Below, piece by piece: positions 16,913 to 26,366 of a DNA stretch of 64,000 nt (within the stretch, counting starts at the first letter, position 1; each line of letters opens with the position of its first letter). The position numbers were made by a program, and so were the translations under genes. This stretch comes from Paenibacillus doosanensis. GTDB taxonomy: Bacteria; Bacillota; Bacilli; Paenibacillales; NBRC-103111. Location of the stretch: NCBI RefSeq assembly GCF_025060755.1, contig NZ_JANYUY010000042.1:1-64000 (forward strand), read 5' to 3'. The notes below the pieces were generated by a model. The model saw only the letters and a program-made list of their open reading frames with translations. It did not search any database and had not been told where the DNA came from.

Positions 16913-17305
16913 ATGGTAATGTTGAATAAGGCGAAATTGCAGCGCCGGACGGCCGGCACCGATACTTTGATCGGCGAAGGGACTTTATGGGAAGGCAGCT
17001 GCTCGTCCGAAGCGGATATCCGGATCGAAGGCGAAGTGATTGGCGATTTGCGTACCTCGGGAGAGGTCGTCATCGGCGAGAAAGGCGTCGTCCGTTCGGA
17101 GATCACCGCGAAGGATGTGACCATCGCCGGCCGGATGGAAGGTACCGTGAAGGCCGACGGCATCGTCCGTATTACGGCTACGGGGCGGCTGATCGGAACC
17201 GTGCAGGCCCCCTCCCTCATTATCGAGAAAGGCGCCGTCTTTCAAGGCACGAGCCAAATGGCGGACAGCCAGGAAGATAGGATTTTCCCCTGTGCCGTGG
17301 TATAA
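16913..17305 (+). CDS. Bactofilin (polymer-forming cytoskeletal protein)
   Basis: A 130-residue bactofilin: short flexible ends around a right-handed beta-helix made of repeated strands (DIRIEGEVIGDLRTSGEVVIG, KGVVRSEITAKDVTIAGRM, then GTVKADGIVRI). Such proteins polymerise without nucleotide and scaffold envelope enzymes. It follows the M23 peptidase by 98 bases and probably localises it. Met1 or Met3 is the start; AAAAGGTGG lies upstream. Confidence 0.92.
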   Translation: MVMLNKAKLQRRTAGTDTLIGEGTLWEGSCSSEADIRIEGEVIGDLRTSGEVVIGEKGVVRSEITAKDVTIAGRMEGTVKADGIVRITATGRLIGTVQAPSLIIEKGAVFQGTSQMADSQEDRIFPCAVV

Positions 17306-17333
17306 TGGTTGGAAAAAAATACGGAGACCGCCT

Positions 17334-18077
17334 ATGCACAAACAAACGATTCTTTTCGATATGGACGATACCTTACTCTATTGCAACAAATTTTTCGATA
17401 TGGTGGTCGACCAGTTTGCCGATTTGATGGAAATGTGGTTCCATTCGTACCACATTCCCGTTGCCGAGATCAAGAAAAAGCAGATGGAGATCGACCTGCA
17501 GCGGGTTGAGCGTTCCGGTTTCGCTCCGGATCATTTCCCGCAGTCGTTCCTGGATGCTTACGAATACTTCACGTTTCTGACGGGAAGGCCGAACAACGAA
17601 GATGAAACGCGGCGGCTGCAGGAGCTCGGACGCTCCGTGTACGGTCATGATATCGAGCCTTATCCGCATATGTACGAAACGCTGCAGCAGTTGACCGAAG
17701 AAGGACATGAACTGCATCTGTATACGGGCGGCGAGCTGCAGGTACAAATGCGCAAAGTAACCGAAGCCGGTCTGGAGCGTTTTTTTGACAAGCGCATCCA
17801 TGTGACCCGTCATAAAACGGCGGAGTTTTTGGAGTCGTTGATCCAAAAATACGAGCTTGACCGCAAGTCCACCTGGATGATCGGCAATTCGCTGCGCACC
17901 GACGTCATTCCCGCCCTCAAGACGGGGATTCACGCTATTTTTATGCCTGCCGAAAAGGAGTGGGCCTTCAATAATGTCAAGGTTGACGTTGAACCGCAAG
18001 GCGCTTTTCTCACGTTATCCTCTCTCTCCCTTATTCCGGAAGCGATCCGCACGTATACGGAGGCTCAAGCCGGATAG
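17334..18077 (+). CDS. HAD-superfamily hydrolase
   Basis: A 247-residue haloacid-dehalogenase-type phosphatase with the nucleophile and general acid in FDMDDTL (Asp9, Asp11), a helical cap domain, the motif II Thr in LYTGGELQ, and motif IV in MIGNSLRTDVIPA. The start was set at 17334 because GGAG lies eight bases upstream; an earlier in-frame ATG overlaps the bactofilin end and adds 14 unlike residues. It follows bactofilin by 28 bases and is closed by a strong terminator. The substrate is unknown. Confidence 0.88.
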   Translation: MHKQTILFDMDDTLLYCNKFFDMVVDQFADLMEMWFHSYHIPVAEIKKKQMEIDLQRVERSGFAPDHFPQSFLDAYEYFTFLTGRPNNEDETRRLQELGRSVYGHDIEPYPHMYETLQQLTEEGHELHLYTGGELQVQMRKVTEAGLERFFDKRIHVTRHKTAEFLESLIQKYELDRKSTWMIGNSLRTDVIPALKTGIHAIFMPAEKEWAFNNVKVDVEPQGAFLTLSSLSLIPEAIRTYTEAQAG

Positions 18078-18078
18078 A

Positions 18079-18117
18079 AATAAGGCTCCCGTTCCGTAAA
18101 CGCGAGCCTTATTTTCG
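18079..18117 (+). terminator. Rho-independent terminator after the HAD gene
   Basis: A perfect 10-bp stem (AATAAGGCTC and GAGCCTTATT) with a 15-base loop, followed by a short T-rich run, directly after the HAD hydrolase stop. Confidence 0.8.
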
Positions 18118-18170
18118 CTATTCCCCGACCCGGGGCCGCCCGGCCGATTGTATCCGCCGAGATACTGCAG

Positions 18171-19712
18171 TCAACGGGAGCCGAGCGCCCGGGACGCTTT
18201 CCATTTGGACCAGTTGAATTCCGTCCATGAGGGGGACGATTCCCGAGTCAACCGTTCCTCGACCCTATCCAACGCTTCCGCTGCCTCCCGCATATTCGGA
18301 TCGCGCCGTTCCAATTCGACTAAATAAGGTACGGCTTCATAGCTGAGCGTTCCCAAATAAGCCGCATCGATCGAGCCCGTCTTCTCGTAACGTTCCAAAT
18401 TGCTTGAGGCCACGACGGCATCCACCTGAATATAATTGATTAGCACGTAAGCCGCTATCGATACGATCGCATACGGGCGAAACAAGCGGAACCTCTCGTT
18501 CCACACCTTGTATAACGCCAGCGCGAACAATACGACCAGAAACAGCATGAAGGCGTGCACGAGAATCCTCGTAATCGAATAACCATAGGCCATCTCGTAC
18601 AGAGACAGGCGGAAGTAAGCCGAGCACAGCATCACCCCGGTGCAGCCGATCAGCATGGCCGCAAGCACTCGCAGAGATCGGTTCATCATGCGGCTCGTAC
18701 GCTCGACGCCGTGCAAAGTCAACATCAGCAGAGCGAAGTTGATAAGCGTCACAATAACCAGCTCGGCAAACCCGCGCCGGGCATATTCCGCGTAGGTTAC
18801 GCCCTCCGGAAGCGCCGCCGCACCGCCGCCGAAAAAGTAGGAAAATTGCAGCACCGCAAACAGCATATACACTGCATTCAGCACCAGCAGCAGCGTAGCG
18901 GTGATCGTCGGGTCCATGCGGACCGGCTCGGCAGGCCCGGATACCGCTGCCCCAGGCTCCCAGCCTCCCTCCTCATGACGGAGCGCAAGCGCCGTCCGTC
19001 CCTCTTCAGCCGGCGGCTTCTCCTTCGGATACAGCAGCCCCCATACGTAAACGAACATGGCGCCGCCTGCGACGACGACCCACCCCGTTCGTATGACGGC
19101 CTCGCCGACCGGGATGCCGCTGAGCAGCCTAGGCAGCCCCGAAATCGTGCGGTCGAACATCGTATCCGCAGAAGCGAGCAGCGCCCCGACCAATAGCAAA
19201 ATCGGCAGCGAGATAACAAGTCCGGCCAATACTTTCCACAGCTGCCGGTAACGTTCCGCTCTCAACCTGCCGGCGATAAGACGACTTGCCAGCTTTCCCG
19301 GAAGCGGCGCATACCGCAGACTATGTACGAACAGCTGCTCCAGCAAGGATAGGATGACCGCACCCGCATTCATTGTGCTCATCTCGCGCCCGCGCACCGT
19401 CCATGTCGTATGCACGATGAGAAGGCAGGGTATCGCCAGCGCATTCAAAATCATAAACAGCAAGTTGGTAAACAGCGCGTAAGTAAGCGACAGCAATACG
19501 ACCGGCGCCAAGAGCAGCAGCGAGCTATTCAACCGAAACCGCTCCCGCTCCCGGATCGCCCAATAATAGAATAAATAGAAGCAAAGCGTAAACAGTGGAT
19601 AGGACAAGCCCCAATCCCTGCCGTAGAACAGGCCCTGATGGATGACGCCCAGCAGTATAGCGGCCCCGAGCACCGTCGTTTCCCGCCGGTATGATGGTTT
19701 GTCCGATGCCAT
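18171..19712 (-). CDS. Multi-spanning membrane protein, DUF4173/DUF4153-like
   Basis: A 513-residue integral membrane protein with around ten to twelve hydrophobic segments and a C-terminal soluble tail (about 440-513). The layout, including SLYEMAYGYSITRILVHAFML in the second half and the ending YLGTLSYEAVPYLVELE, resembles the DUF4173 proteins of Firmicutes, whose function is unknown. It is convergent with the HAD hydrolase gene and ends 54 bases from it. No catalytic motif is visible. Confidence 0.75.
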   Translation of the reverse strand: MASDKPSYRRETTVLGAAILLGVIHQGLFYGRDWGLSYPLFTLCFYLFYYWAIRERERFRLNSSLLLLAPVVLLSLTYALFTNLLFMILNALAIPCLLIVHTTWTVRGREMSTMNAGAVILSLLEQLFVHSLRYAPLPGKLASRLIAGRLRAERYRQLWKVLAGLVISLPILLLVGALLASADTMFDRTISGLPRLLSGIPVGEAVIRTGWVVVAGGAMFVYVWGLLYPKEKPPAEEGRTALALRHEEGGWEPGAAVSGPAEPVRMDPTITATLLLVLNAVYMLFAVLQFSYFFGGGAAALPEGVTYAEYARRGFAELVIVTLINFALLMLTLHGVERTSRMMNRSLRVLAAMLIGCTGVMLCSAYFRLSLYEMAYGYSITRILVHAFMLFLVVLFALALYKVWNERFRLFRPYAIVSIAAYVLINYIQVDAVVASSNLERYEKTGSIDAAYLGTLSYEAVPYLVELERRDPNMREAAEALDRVEERLTRESSPSWTEFNWSKWKASRALGSR

Positions 19713-19760
19713 AAGTTTATATCCAGCCTCCGTTCGATCGGGTTCGTCTTCCTACATTAT

Positions 19761-20174
19761 TTAATGAAACCATTCGGCAAAATGGTATTCCGCCAATTTT
19801 CGCACGTAGACGACGAACGACACGGCCTGAGCCCGCAATGCCTTCACTTCCTCCGCCTCCAGCTCCAGGTCGACCGGCAAGGTCGAAATCAGTAAACATA
19901 ACTGCAGCATGCTATGATAGGTTTGCGGGAGCGTGCGAACGGCCCGGGTTACGACCTCTTCCTCGGACAAAAGCCAAGGCCCTTTCTCCCCGGCGGGAAG
20001 CGGCGCGTACAGCTGCGTCTCCAGATCGAGATACAAACCCGCGTAGAAAAGCACTGTCTGCGCCGCTTCGGCAATGCTCTCCCGTTCGATCGTCCATTCC
20101 GATTCCCGGATGAATTGCTCGGTCCATGGCGTCTGCAGCGGTCCGTATGCGGCAATCGATATGTAAGTGTTCAT
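19761..20174 (-). CDS. Hypothetical soluble protein
   Basis: A 137-residue, Leu/Glu-rich, probably helical protein with no recognised domain. A good AAGGAGGA site lies ten bases before the ATG. Hydrophobic helices such as YHSMLQLCLLISTLPVDLELE suggest a small helical bundle. It lies upstream of and divergent from the SgrR-like regulator at 20341, and 48 bases before the DUF4173-like gene on the same strand, so it may be cotranscribed with that gene. Confidence 0.65.
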   Translation of the reverse strand: MNTYISIAAYGPLQTPWTEQFIRESEWTIERESIAEAAQTVLFYAGLYLDLETQLYAPLPAGEKGPWLLSEEEVVTRAVRTLPQTYHSMLQLCLLISTLPVDLELEAEEVKALRAQAVSFVVYVRKLAEYHFAEWFH

Positions 20175-20340
20175 ATAATCGATATCCTCCTTATCAAACG
20201 CTTTTGAGCTTTTGCTTTCTTTTTTTATTGTAGACGGTAAAATAGGAATAAAAAGCGCAAGTTTACATTTGGAAATTTCCTATTTTTCATTCCAAAAAAC
20301 GGATATGCTTGGACTATGAAAGAGGATGAGGTGAATCACG

Positions 20341-22140
20341 ATGAAGCTGGCCAGCCATTATATCCGGCTCCGCGAAAAGCTGCCGCATGTCGGCGAACAG
20401 CAGGAGCAAGATATTTTGCTCGACGATATTGCCGCGATTCTCGACTGCAGCCATCGCAATGCGGCGATGATTCTCAAGAAGATGGACGGCGAAGGCTGGC
20501 TGCGGTGGATGCCGAAGCGCGGCCGGGGCAACCGTTCGACGCTGCTGTTTGTAACTCCGTCCGAGGATGTGATCCTGCTCCTGGCCAAAGAGCTCGTGGA
20601 GCGCAAAGATTTGCGCGGAGCGCTGGAGCAAATGAACGTCTCCACCATTCCCGATTCGCTGAAGGATCATTTTCACAGCTGGCTGAACGGCCATTTCGGC
20701 TACAGCAGCGAGCTGCAGGGCAGCAAGCGGTTCGATACGCTCCGCTTCCCGCTGACGCAAGCGGTACAGACGCTCGATCCGGCGTTCACGAATTTTGCCG
20801 CCGAAGGCCATTTGGTCAACCAGGTGTTCGACAGTCTGGTCCGCTACAACCGTTTGACGCAGACGATCGAACCGCATCTGGCCCACGCATGGGAGCCGAG
20901 CGCCAAACGGACGGCCTGGACCTTCTATTTGCGCAAAGGCGTTCTGTTCCACCACGGGAAGGAGCTGTCCGCCGAAGATATCCGCTTTACGCTGGAGCGG
21001 CTGAAACATTCGGAGGCGCGCTCCCTGTACCGCTGGGTGTACCGGCAGATCGAACGCATCGATATCGTCGATCCGCTGACGTTAACCGTTCATTTGACCG
21101 AGCCGAACGAGCTGTTTCTTCAATTCATGAGCACGAACCGCTCCGCCATTATCCCGAGCGACGCTTACGATCGGCATGAAACCGAAGCGGCCGGCAAAGA
21201 AGCGTTCTCCAAGGCCCCGCTGGGAACCGGGCCGTTCAAGCTGACTTATCTCGACGATGCGATGTGCGTGCTGGATGCCTTTCCCGCCTATTTCCAAGGA
21301 CGGGCTCATCTCGACCGGGTGGAGCTGTGGCATGTTCCGGATATGCAGCAGCAGGAGCAAAACCGGGCGCTGGAGAGCTTCCAGATTATTCATAATTATC
21401 GGGTGCCGGACGAAGCCGAGAGCGCCTGGCAGCAAATTCAGCAGCAGGGGACAACCTGCCGCTTCGTCACGTTCAATCTGCTGAAACAGGGTCCGCTGAA
21501 GGACCCCGTCATCCGCGAAGCGGTCTATGAGGCGCTTGACCAGCGCCGCATGCTGGAGCGGCTGAACGGCGACGCGCTCTATGCGGCGGAGAGCTTCATC
21601 CGCCCGGCGGCGATCGAGCCGCCGCTCTCCGTCGATCCCGCGCTGCTTAAGCGGCGCATCAAGCAGGCCGGCTACGAAGGCGAGCGCATCGTGCTGTGCA
21701 CGATTACGCATTATGAGCGGGACGCGCTGCTCGTCCAGGCGCTGCTGCGCGAAGCCGGTCTCGCCGTCGAGCTGTCGCTGCTGCCCGTCGAGGAGTTCAA
21801 GGGAGAGCGGCGGCTGCAGGCCGACATGCTGCTCTTCTCGATCATGCTGGACAACGACGCGGAGCTGAGGCTGATCGACCTGTACAAAAGCATGCAGCAT
21901 CATTTGGAACCGGCCTGCAAAGCGGCCGTGGAGCTATTTCTGTCCGCTGCGCTGCGCGAGCCTCATCGCGAAGGGCGGGCAGGACTGCTGCAAAGCATCG
22001 AACGGCGGCTGCGCGACGACCATGTGCTGCAATGGCTCTACTTCAAACGGCTCAAAACGATGTATCGCTCCTCCGTCAAAGGCATCTCGCTCGACTCGCT
22101 GGATTGGGTGCAGTTCAAAAACATTTGGTATAAGCCATAA
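20341..22140 (+). CDS. SgrR-like one-component regulator with ABC solute-binding domain
   Basis: The 599-residue protein joins an N-terminal winged-helix DNA-binding domain (about 1-110, with AAILDCSHRNAAMILKKMD as the likely helix-turn-helix) to a family-5 extracellular solute-binding domain (about 150-590), recognisable from RFPLTQAVQTLDPAF, ADIRFTLERL-like and LGTGPFKL segments. There is no signal peptide, so the binding domain acts in the cytoplasm as a ligand sensor, as in E. coli SgrR. GAGGTGA precedes the ATG. The ligand is unknown. A second protein of the same architecture is encoded at 43116-45164. Confidence 0.88.
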   Translation: MKLASHYIRLREKLPHVGEQQEQDILLDDIAAILDCSHRNAAMILKKMDGEGWLRWMPKRGRGNRSTLLFVTPSEDVILLLAKELVERKDLRGALEQMNVSTIPDSLKDHFHSWLNGHFGYSSELQGSKRFDTLRFPLTQAVQTLDPAFTNFAAEGHLVNQVFDSLVRYNRLTQTIEPHLAHAWEPSAKRTAWTFYLRKGVLFHHGKELSAEDIRFTLERLKHSEARSLYRWVYRQIERIDIVDPLTLTVHLTEPNELFLQFMSTNRSAIIPSDAYDRHETEAAGKEAFSKAPLGTGPFKLTYLDDAMCVLDAFPAYFQGRAHLDRVELWHVPDMQQQEQNRALESFQIIHNYRVPDEAESAWQQIQQQGTTCRFVTFNLLKQGPLKDPVIREAVYEALDQRRMLERLNGDALYAAESFIRPAAIEPPLSVDPALLKRRIKQAGYEGERIVLCTITHYERDALLVQALLREAGLAVELSLLPVEEFKGERRLQADMLLFSIMLDNDAELRLIDLYKSMQHHLEPACKAAVELFLSAALREPHREGRAGLLQSIERRLRDDHVLQWLYFKRLKTMYRSSVKGISLDSLDWVQFKNIWYKP

Positions 22141-22207
22141 TTGCGCGCAGCCGTGAATACAGTGAAAGGAGGAGAAACGCACTCGCGAGAAAGGAGACTG
22201 AGCCCAA

Positions 22208-22708
22208 GTGAAGAAGCAAAGCCGCATCCTGTACCGGGACAGCCGCTACGGCTTTACGCTGTCGATCCCCCGATGGTGGAGCAGCTATATCGTCGTCCGA
22301 AGGGATAAAGGAGAGCTGAATTCGGAATACGGCGTGCATTTCAGATTCAAATATAAAGGCAAGCTGTACGAGGATGTCATGACCGTCGTCGTCCTGCCCC
22401 TCACGTATAAGCAGTGGGTCGAGCAGGGCTACGAGGACTCCCCGCTCGTTTTCATAGCCGAGCATTGCGGGAAGGTATTCGCCTACTATACCCCGGAGGA
22501 GCTGCCGGATGCGTTCATCGATCCGAAGACGCAGGAATACGACTTCAAGAAGTATGCGATACCCATCAAACTGCTAAAACGAATGGTCAACGAAGATGCG
22601 CCCCGAATCGCTCGATCGATACGGTTCCGGGCACCCGTGCGCACCTTCCGCTCCGTACCGCTCCGCTCCAAGAAAGTGTGGCCGTGCAGGTGCAAGCGCA
22701 GGAAATGA
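22208..22708 (+). CDS. Hypothetical protein downstream of the SgrR-like regulator
   Basis: A 166-residue basic protein starting at GTG with AAAGGAG ten bases upstream. It begins with a beta-rich stretch RYGFTLSIPRWWSSYIVVRR and ends in a strongly basic tail (RSKKVWPCRCKRRK). The N-terminal segment resembles the start of small Firmicute proteins that begin with a similar GFxLxIPxxW pattern, but I cannot assign a function. It lies 67 bases after the regulator on the same strand, and a copy of the long dispersed repeat follows it. Confidence 0.65.
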   Translation: MKKQSRILYRDSRYGFTLSIPRWWSSYIVVRRDKGELNSEYGVHFRFKYKGKLYEDVMTVVVLPLTYKQWVEQGYEDSPLVFIAEHCGKVFAYYTPEELPDAFIDPKTQEYDFKKYAIPIKLLKRMVNEDAPRIARSIRFRAPVRTFRSVPLRSKKVWPCRCKRRK

Positions 22709-22743
22709 GCCGCGAGGCGGGATGCGATTTCATATCGAAAAAC

Positions 22744-22921
22744 GAACAAATCCCCTAAAAGTGACGTGATGCTCTGAAGCTTATTCCGTCCGCATCCAGC
22801 CTAAGCTGGATCGGCGTCTAACCATTCCTCTGGGATCGTTCTATGGGTAATGGGTAGACATTCCTTTCGGGGGAGCCCACGGATATCCACAGGAAATTGA
22901 TGCGCATCATTTCCTAAACAA
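22744..22921. repeat. Dispersed repeat, copy 2 (178 bp)
   Basis: Second copy of the element at 6190-6360, same orientation. It is seven bases longer because of a local duplication (GGGTAATGGGTAG). The ATCCAGC-CTAA-GCTGGAT hairpin and the GTCTAACCA/TGGGTAGAC arms are kept. The GGATATCC hairpin near the right end is disrupted (GGAAATTG in place of GGATATGG). It occupies most of the 371-base gap between 22708 and 23080. Confidence 0.85.
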
Positions 22922-22970
22922 CAAAAAAGACGCTTCCATCCCGCTGATCTGGCGGATTTGGAGGCGTCTT
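22922..22970 (-). terminator. Hairpin with minus-strand T-tract beside repeat copy 2
   Basis: AAGACGCTTCC pairs with GGAGGCGTCTT (one G-U pair). On the minus strand it is followed by TTTTTTGTTGTTT, the form of an intrinsic terminator. No minus-strand gene reads into it here, so it may belong to the repeat or be a relic. Confidence 0.55.
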
Positions 22971-23079
22971 CTCTTGGATAAGCGGAATTTGGCGGTCCGA
23001 AGCAGCTGCGGTTCGCGTTCAGCCCGTCCCGAAGCTATAATAAACATAGCAGCTTGAAGGAAAGGCGGGTGCTTACGCT

Positions 23080-24051
23080 ATGCCATCGAATAACCGCATA
23101 CACCGCGCCGGCGGCCGGATGAGAGTCGTCAATCCGCTGCTGGTCGTCGTTTTGCTGTTCAGTCTCCTGGGGCCGAAGAGCGGTTCCGCCGGAGCTCCGC
23201 TTGCATCGGGCAAGCTGAAAGCAACCTGGCTGTGGGATACGGCGCTGATCGCAACGCAAGAAGGAAGAAATACGATTCTCGGTTTTGCCCGCGAGCAAGC
23301 GGTCGGCCGCATTTATTTGCAGGTCGACCGCGGCGTCGCCGCCGAAACCTACGGTCTTTTTATAGAAGCCGCTTCTCAATCGGGAATCCAGGTGCATGCC
23401 TTGGACGGCGCGCCGGATTGGGTGCTGCCCGCGCAAAGCGATCGCGTCGCCGGCCTGGTGCGTTGGGTTGCGGACTACAACCGGCTCGCCGAGCCGTCCC
23501 GCCGCTTCGGAGGTGTCCAGATCGATGTCGAGCCTTACTTGCTGCCGCAGTGGAATACCGATCGCGAGCGGATTGCCGCCGAATGGCTCGATACCGTCAC
23601 GCGGTTCGCCGAAGAGGCGAGGCGGCAGAGCGAGCCTTTGACGATCGGCGCTGCGCTGCCGTTCTGGCTCGATGAAATCGAGCTGCCCGAGCTGCCGCAC
23701 GGCGAAGAAGGGGGCGAGAGCAAAAGTCATGGCGAAGGGCGCGGTACTCTGCTGGAGCCGATGATGAAGCAGCTCGACGAAATGACGCTGATGTCCTACC
23801 GCGATCAAGCCGAAGCGATCATCGACATGACCGCCGCCGAGCTGCTGCTTGGAGACCTGCTCGGCAAGAAGGTATTCGTCGGCGTCGAAACGAATCCGGA
23901 CGCGGCGGCTCCTTATATTACGTTTCACGGCAAAGGCCGCAAAGAGATGGAGCGCCAGCTTCTGATCCTCGACGCCATGCTGAGCGCCCATTCCTCGTAC
24001 GCGGGCATTGCCGTTCACGATTATTCCGGCTGGAGCAAGCTGACGGAGTAG
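23080..24051 (+). CDS. Secreted protein, possible TIM-barrel glycosidase-like
   Basis: A 323-residue exported protein: a basic N-terminus, a hydrophobic signal segment (about 22-37, VNPLLVVVLLFSLLG) and a likely cleavage after GSAGA. The mature part looks like a (beta/alpha)8 barrel, with ATWLWDT, GRIYLQVDRG, GGVQIDVEPYLLPQW and MTLMSYR strands; the acidic DVEP at a strand end resembles the catalytic-residue position of GH18-like barrels. I cannot name the family or substrate. It lies at the edge of the polysaccharide region and converges on the operon ending at 24107. Confidence 0.6.
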   Translation: MPSNNRIHRAGGRMRVVNPLLVVVLLFSLLGPKSGSAGAPLASGKLKATWLWDTALIATQEGRNTILGFAREQAVGRIYLQVDRGVAAETYGLFIEAASQSGIQVHALDGAPDWVLPAQSDRVAGLVRWVADYNRLAEPSRRFGGVQIDVEPYLLPQWNTDRERIAAEWLDTVTRFAEEARRQSEPLTIGAALPFWLDEIELPELPHGEEGGESKSHGEGRGTLLEPMMKQLDEMTLMSYRDQAEAIIDMTAAELLLGDLLGKKVFVGVETNPDAAAPYITFHGKGRKEMERQLLILDAMLSAHSSYAGIAVHDYSGWSKLTE

Positions 24052-24106
24052 ACGGCTGCCGCCCGCAAGTTCCGGCGGCAGGCGGTACCATGCTTAGGAC
24101 GGCCGC

Positions 24107-26329
24107 TCACGGCTTCAGCGGCTTAGGCTCCTCGAAGACCCGCTTCAGGATGTCGTAGCTCTGCTTCAGCCGCTCGTGATACTGCGGCTCCTCCCATTTG
24201 CTCCACTTGTAATTCAGCGGTACGGCCGCTCCCTGCTGCTCCCCTTCCCGCGTCTGCAGATGCGGCTCGATCCGAATGCCCTTCGCTTCGGTCGGTTTGA
24301 TGGCGCCTGCCGCATACGGATACTGCCACACCTTGGAAGTGCTCGGGTCCATAAAGCCGAGCAGCATCCACGGAATGCGGATTTCCATGACGGAGCCAGC
24401 CGCATACCAATCCGCCAAACTGTTGAACTCGCTGCTGTCGGGATCGGTGACGCCCTTCCTGAGCAGTCCTACCTCTACGTCCTCGAACGGTATCTGCTTC
24501 TTGCTTTGCGGCAAATACAGCACCTTGCTCGTCGGCAGCTTCCAGGGCAGGAATAAGCCGCTGCCGTCCTGCGCCAGCTTCTCCTCCCACGGCATCATCT
24601 TCTGGACGGAGCCGTACAGCCACGAATGCTGATCATAAGCGCTGTTGACGTAGATGGCCGAATCCTGCTCTCCCTTCATTCGCAGCACGAACTCCTGCCC
24701 CTTGCTGAAGGCGATGCCGGGGGCTTTATCCGCCGTCGCGCTTCCGCCCTCAATCGTATCAAAGCCGATGCTGAGCGTCTCCTGCCCCGGCTGCCAGACG
24801 CCGTCCTTTTTCTTCAATAATAAATACATATACGCTTCGTCATGGCTCGTCGTCAGACTGAAGCCGTCATAATCGCGGCTTACCGTATCCTTGCGCCGGT
24901 CCCAATCATCGGTCTTGCCGTCGAGCTTGATCGTATCGTCCTTCGACTTGCCCGCCTCCAGCGCGACGACGCCGAAATGCTCCTCGTTCGTCAGCATATT
25001 GCGCCAGAACGGACGACGGTCCGCAGGAGCATCGAGATCCATCGTGTTCCACGTAATTTTGAACCATTCGTCCTGCCAGGAGAACAGCACGGCACCGTCA
25101 TAGTTCTCATCATAGATGCTGTTATACAGCTCCGCGTCGATTTTGCCTTGTTCCTCCTCCGTATGCATCCCTTGGTTGCGGCCTTCGGGCCCGTAATGGG
25201 CCATCCCCCGGGAGCTCGGCACGCCGTACTCGGCGACGATGAGCGGAATGCCTTGATGGTGCTCTCTCAGCTCGTGCAAGTAGCCCGCGTACGGATTGAC
25301 CTGTCCCCGGCTGTCCTTGTAGGTTTGGTACTTCTCCTCGAAACGCAGAAAATCGGGGTAATAAGGATATACGTGATAAGAGGCGAAATAGCCGCCCGTC
25401 CAGCTCTCCGTCGGCATCACATGCATCGGATCGACCGATACCAGATCCTCGTTATCTGCCGGCTCGTTCGGGTGCTGCAGCGGATCGGTGGTCACCCAGT
25501 TGGCGAACGAGACGGGATGCTGCCAACCGTATTTCATCTCTTCCTGCGCTGCGGTTTCCAGCATTTGCGCAAGCCAGCTTTCGAACGGCGTCGCTCCGTC
25601 GGAAGCCCGGAAATACGTTCCCGCAAAAGGCTCCATGCCGGGATGGGCGTCATCCGCCGTTTGCACCACATAAGGGTCCCATTCGGTGCCGACAATCCAG
25701 CCGAGCAAATACGGGGACACATCGGCGGTAAATTTGCCGGAGGCATGACCGGGAACCGCCTTGAGGTTAAGACGGCCGTGAACCGCCTGCACCGCATGGC
25801 GGATTTCTTCCTGAAACTGCTCCGTAATATCCGCCGCCAAGGCGTCCTGAGGCTTGCCTCCCTCCCCCGTCAAAGCTTCCTCGGGCGACCAAATGCCGTG
25901 GAGCAAGTATAGCGGATCTGTCCTGCCCGCATTGAATTCGGCCAGCGCCTCGTAGAAGTACGGCGGCAAAATCGTATAAATGCGCAGCACGTTGACATTC
26001 ATCTCTTTCATCTGGGCGAACCAGCGCAAATACTGCTCCTTGCTCGGGCTGAGCTCCCCGGGAGCGTGTCCGGGCGTCGTGGCCCCCAGGTTGACGCCCG
26101 TCCAAAACTGCGGCTTCCATTCCGTGCCGTCGAAGACGGCCAAGCGGCCGTCCTGCACTGAAGCGATGCGTTTGACGCCGTGCTCCTCCTGAATCGGCTG
26201 AGCCGTCTTCGGCGCGGAGGCCGGAGCGCCGAGAGGACTATGCGGGACGCCGAATTGCCATGCGGCAATGCAAAGTACAATCAGGACGGCAAGGCCGATC
26301 CCGATGGGCATCGTTTTATTCTTTTTCAT
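24107..26329 (-). CDS. Membrane-anchored glycosidase-like protein with CBM9-like domain (paralogue A)
   Basis: A 740-residue protein with an N-terminal membrane anchor or signal (8-26), a Pro/Ala linker, a barrel resembling clan GH-A glycosidases, and a C-terminal beta-sandwich starting at IKLDGKTDDWD (about 467-477), which is the opening pattern of CBM9-like carbohydrate-binding domains. Candidate catalytic acids are Glu216 in VGTEWDP and Glu367 in VAEYGVPSS, the positions of acid/base and nucleophile in GH-A enzymes. It is the last gene of the operon starting with the UbiA-family gene (29836) and is closely related throughout to the protein at 35798-38008. A role in trimming or handling the polymer made by the operon is inferred. 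Confidence 0.75.
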   Translation of the reverse strand: MKKNKTMPIGIGLAVLIVLCIAAWQFGVPHSPLGAPASAPKTAQPIQEEHGVKRIASVQDGRLAVFDGTEWKPQFWTGVNLGATTPGHAPGELSPSKEQYLRWFAQMKEMNVNVLRIYTILPPYFYEALAEFNAGRTDPLYLLHGIWSPEEALTGEGGKPQDALAADITEQFQEEIRHAVQAVHGRLNLKAVPGHASGKFTADVSPYLLGWIVGTEWDPYVVQTADDAHPGMEPFAGTYFRASDGATPFESWLAQMLETAAQEEMKYGWQHPVSFANWVTTDPLQHPNEPADNEDLVSVDPMHVMPTESWTGGYFASYHVYPYYPDFLRFEEKYQTYKDSRGQVNPYAGYLHELREHHQGIPLIVAEYGVPSSRGMAHYGPEGRNQGMHTEEEQGKIDAELYNSIYDENYDGAVLFSWQDEWFKITWNTMDLDAPADRRPFWRNMLTNEEHFGVVALEAGKSKDDTIKLDGKTDDWDRRKDTVSRDYDGFSLTTSHDEAYMYLLLKKKDGVWQPGQETLSIGFDTIEGGSATADKAPGIAFSKGQEFVLRMKGEQDSAIYVNSAYDQHSWLYGSVQKMMPWEEKLAQDGSGLFLPWKLPTSKVLYLPQSKKQIPFEDVEVGLLRKGVTDPDSSEFNSLADWYAAGSVMEIRIPWMLLGFMDPSTSKVWQYPYAAGAIKPTEAKGIRIEPHLQTREGEQQGAAVPLNYKWSKWEEPQYHERLKQSYDILKRVFEEPKPLKP

Positions 26330-26366
26330 CCGGGTAAGGTCTCCTCCTCTATCTCTATCTATATCG

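Noticed and set aside
24842-25912. 356-residue plus-strand frame over the glycosidase-like gene
   Set aside because: Antisense to a gene with a clear paralogue on the other strand; no start site or motif.
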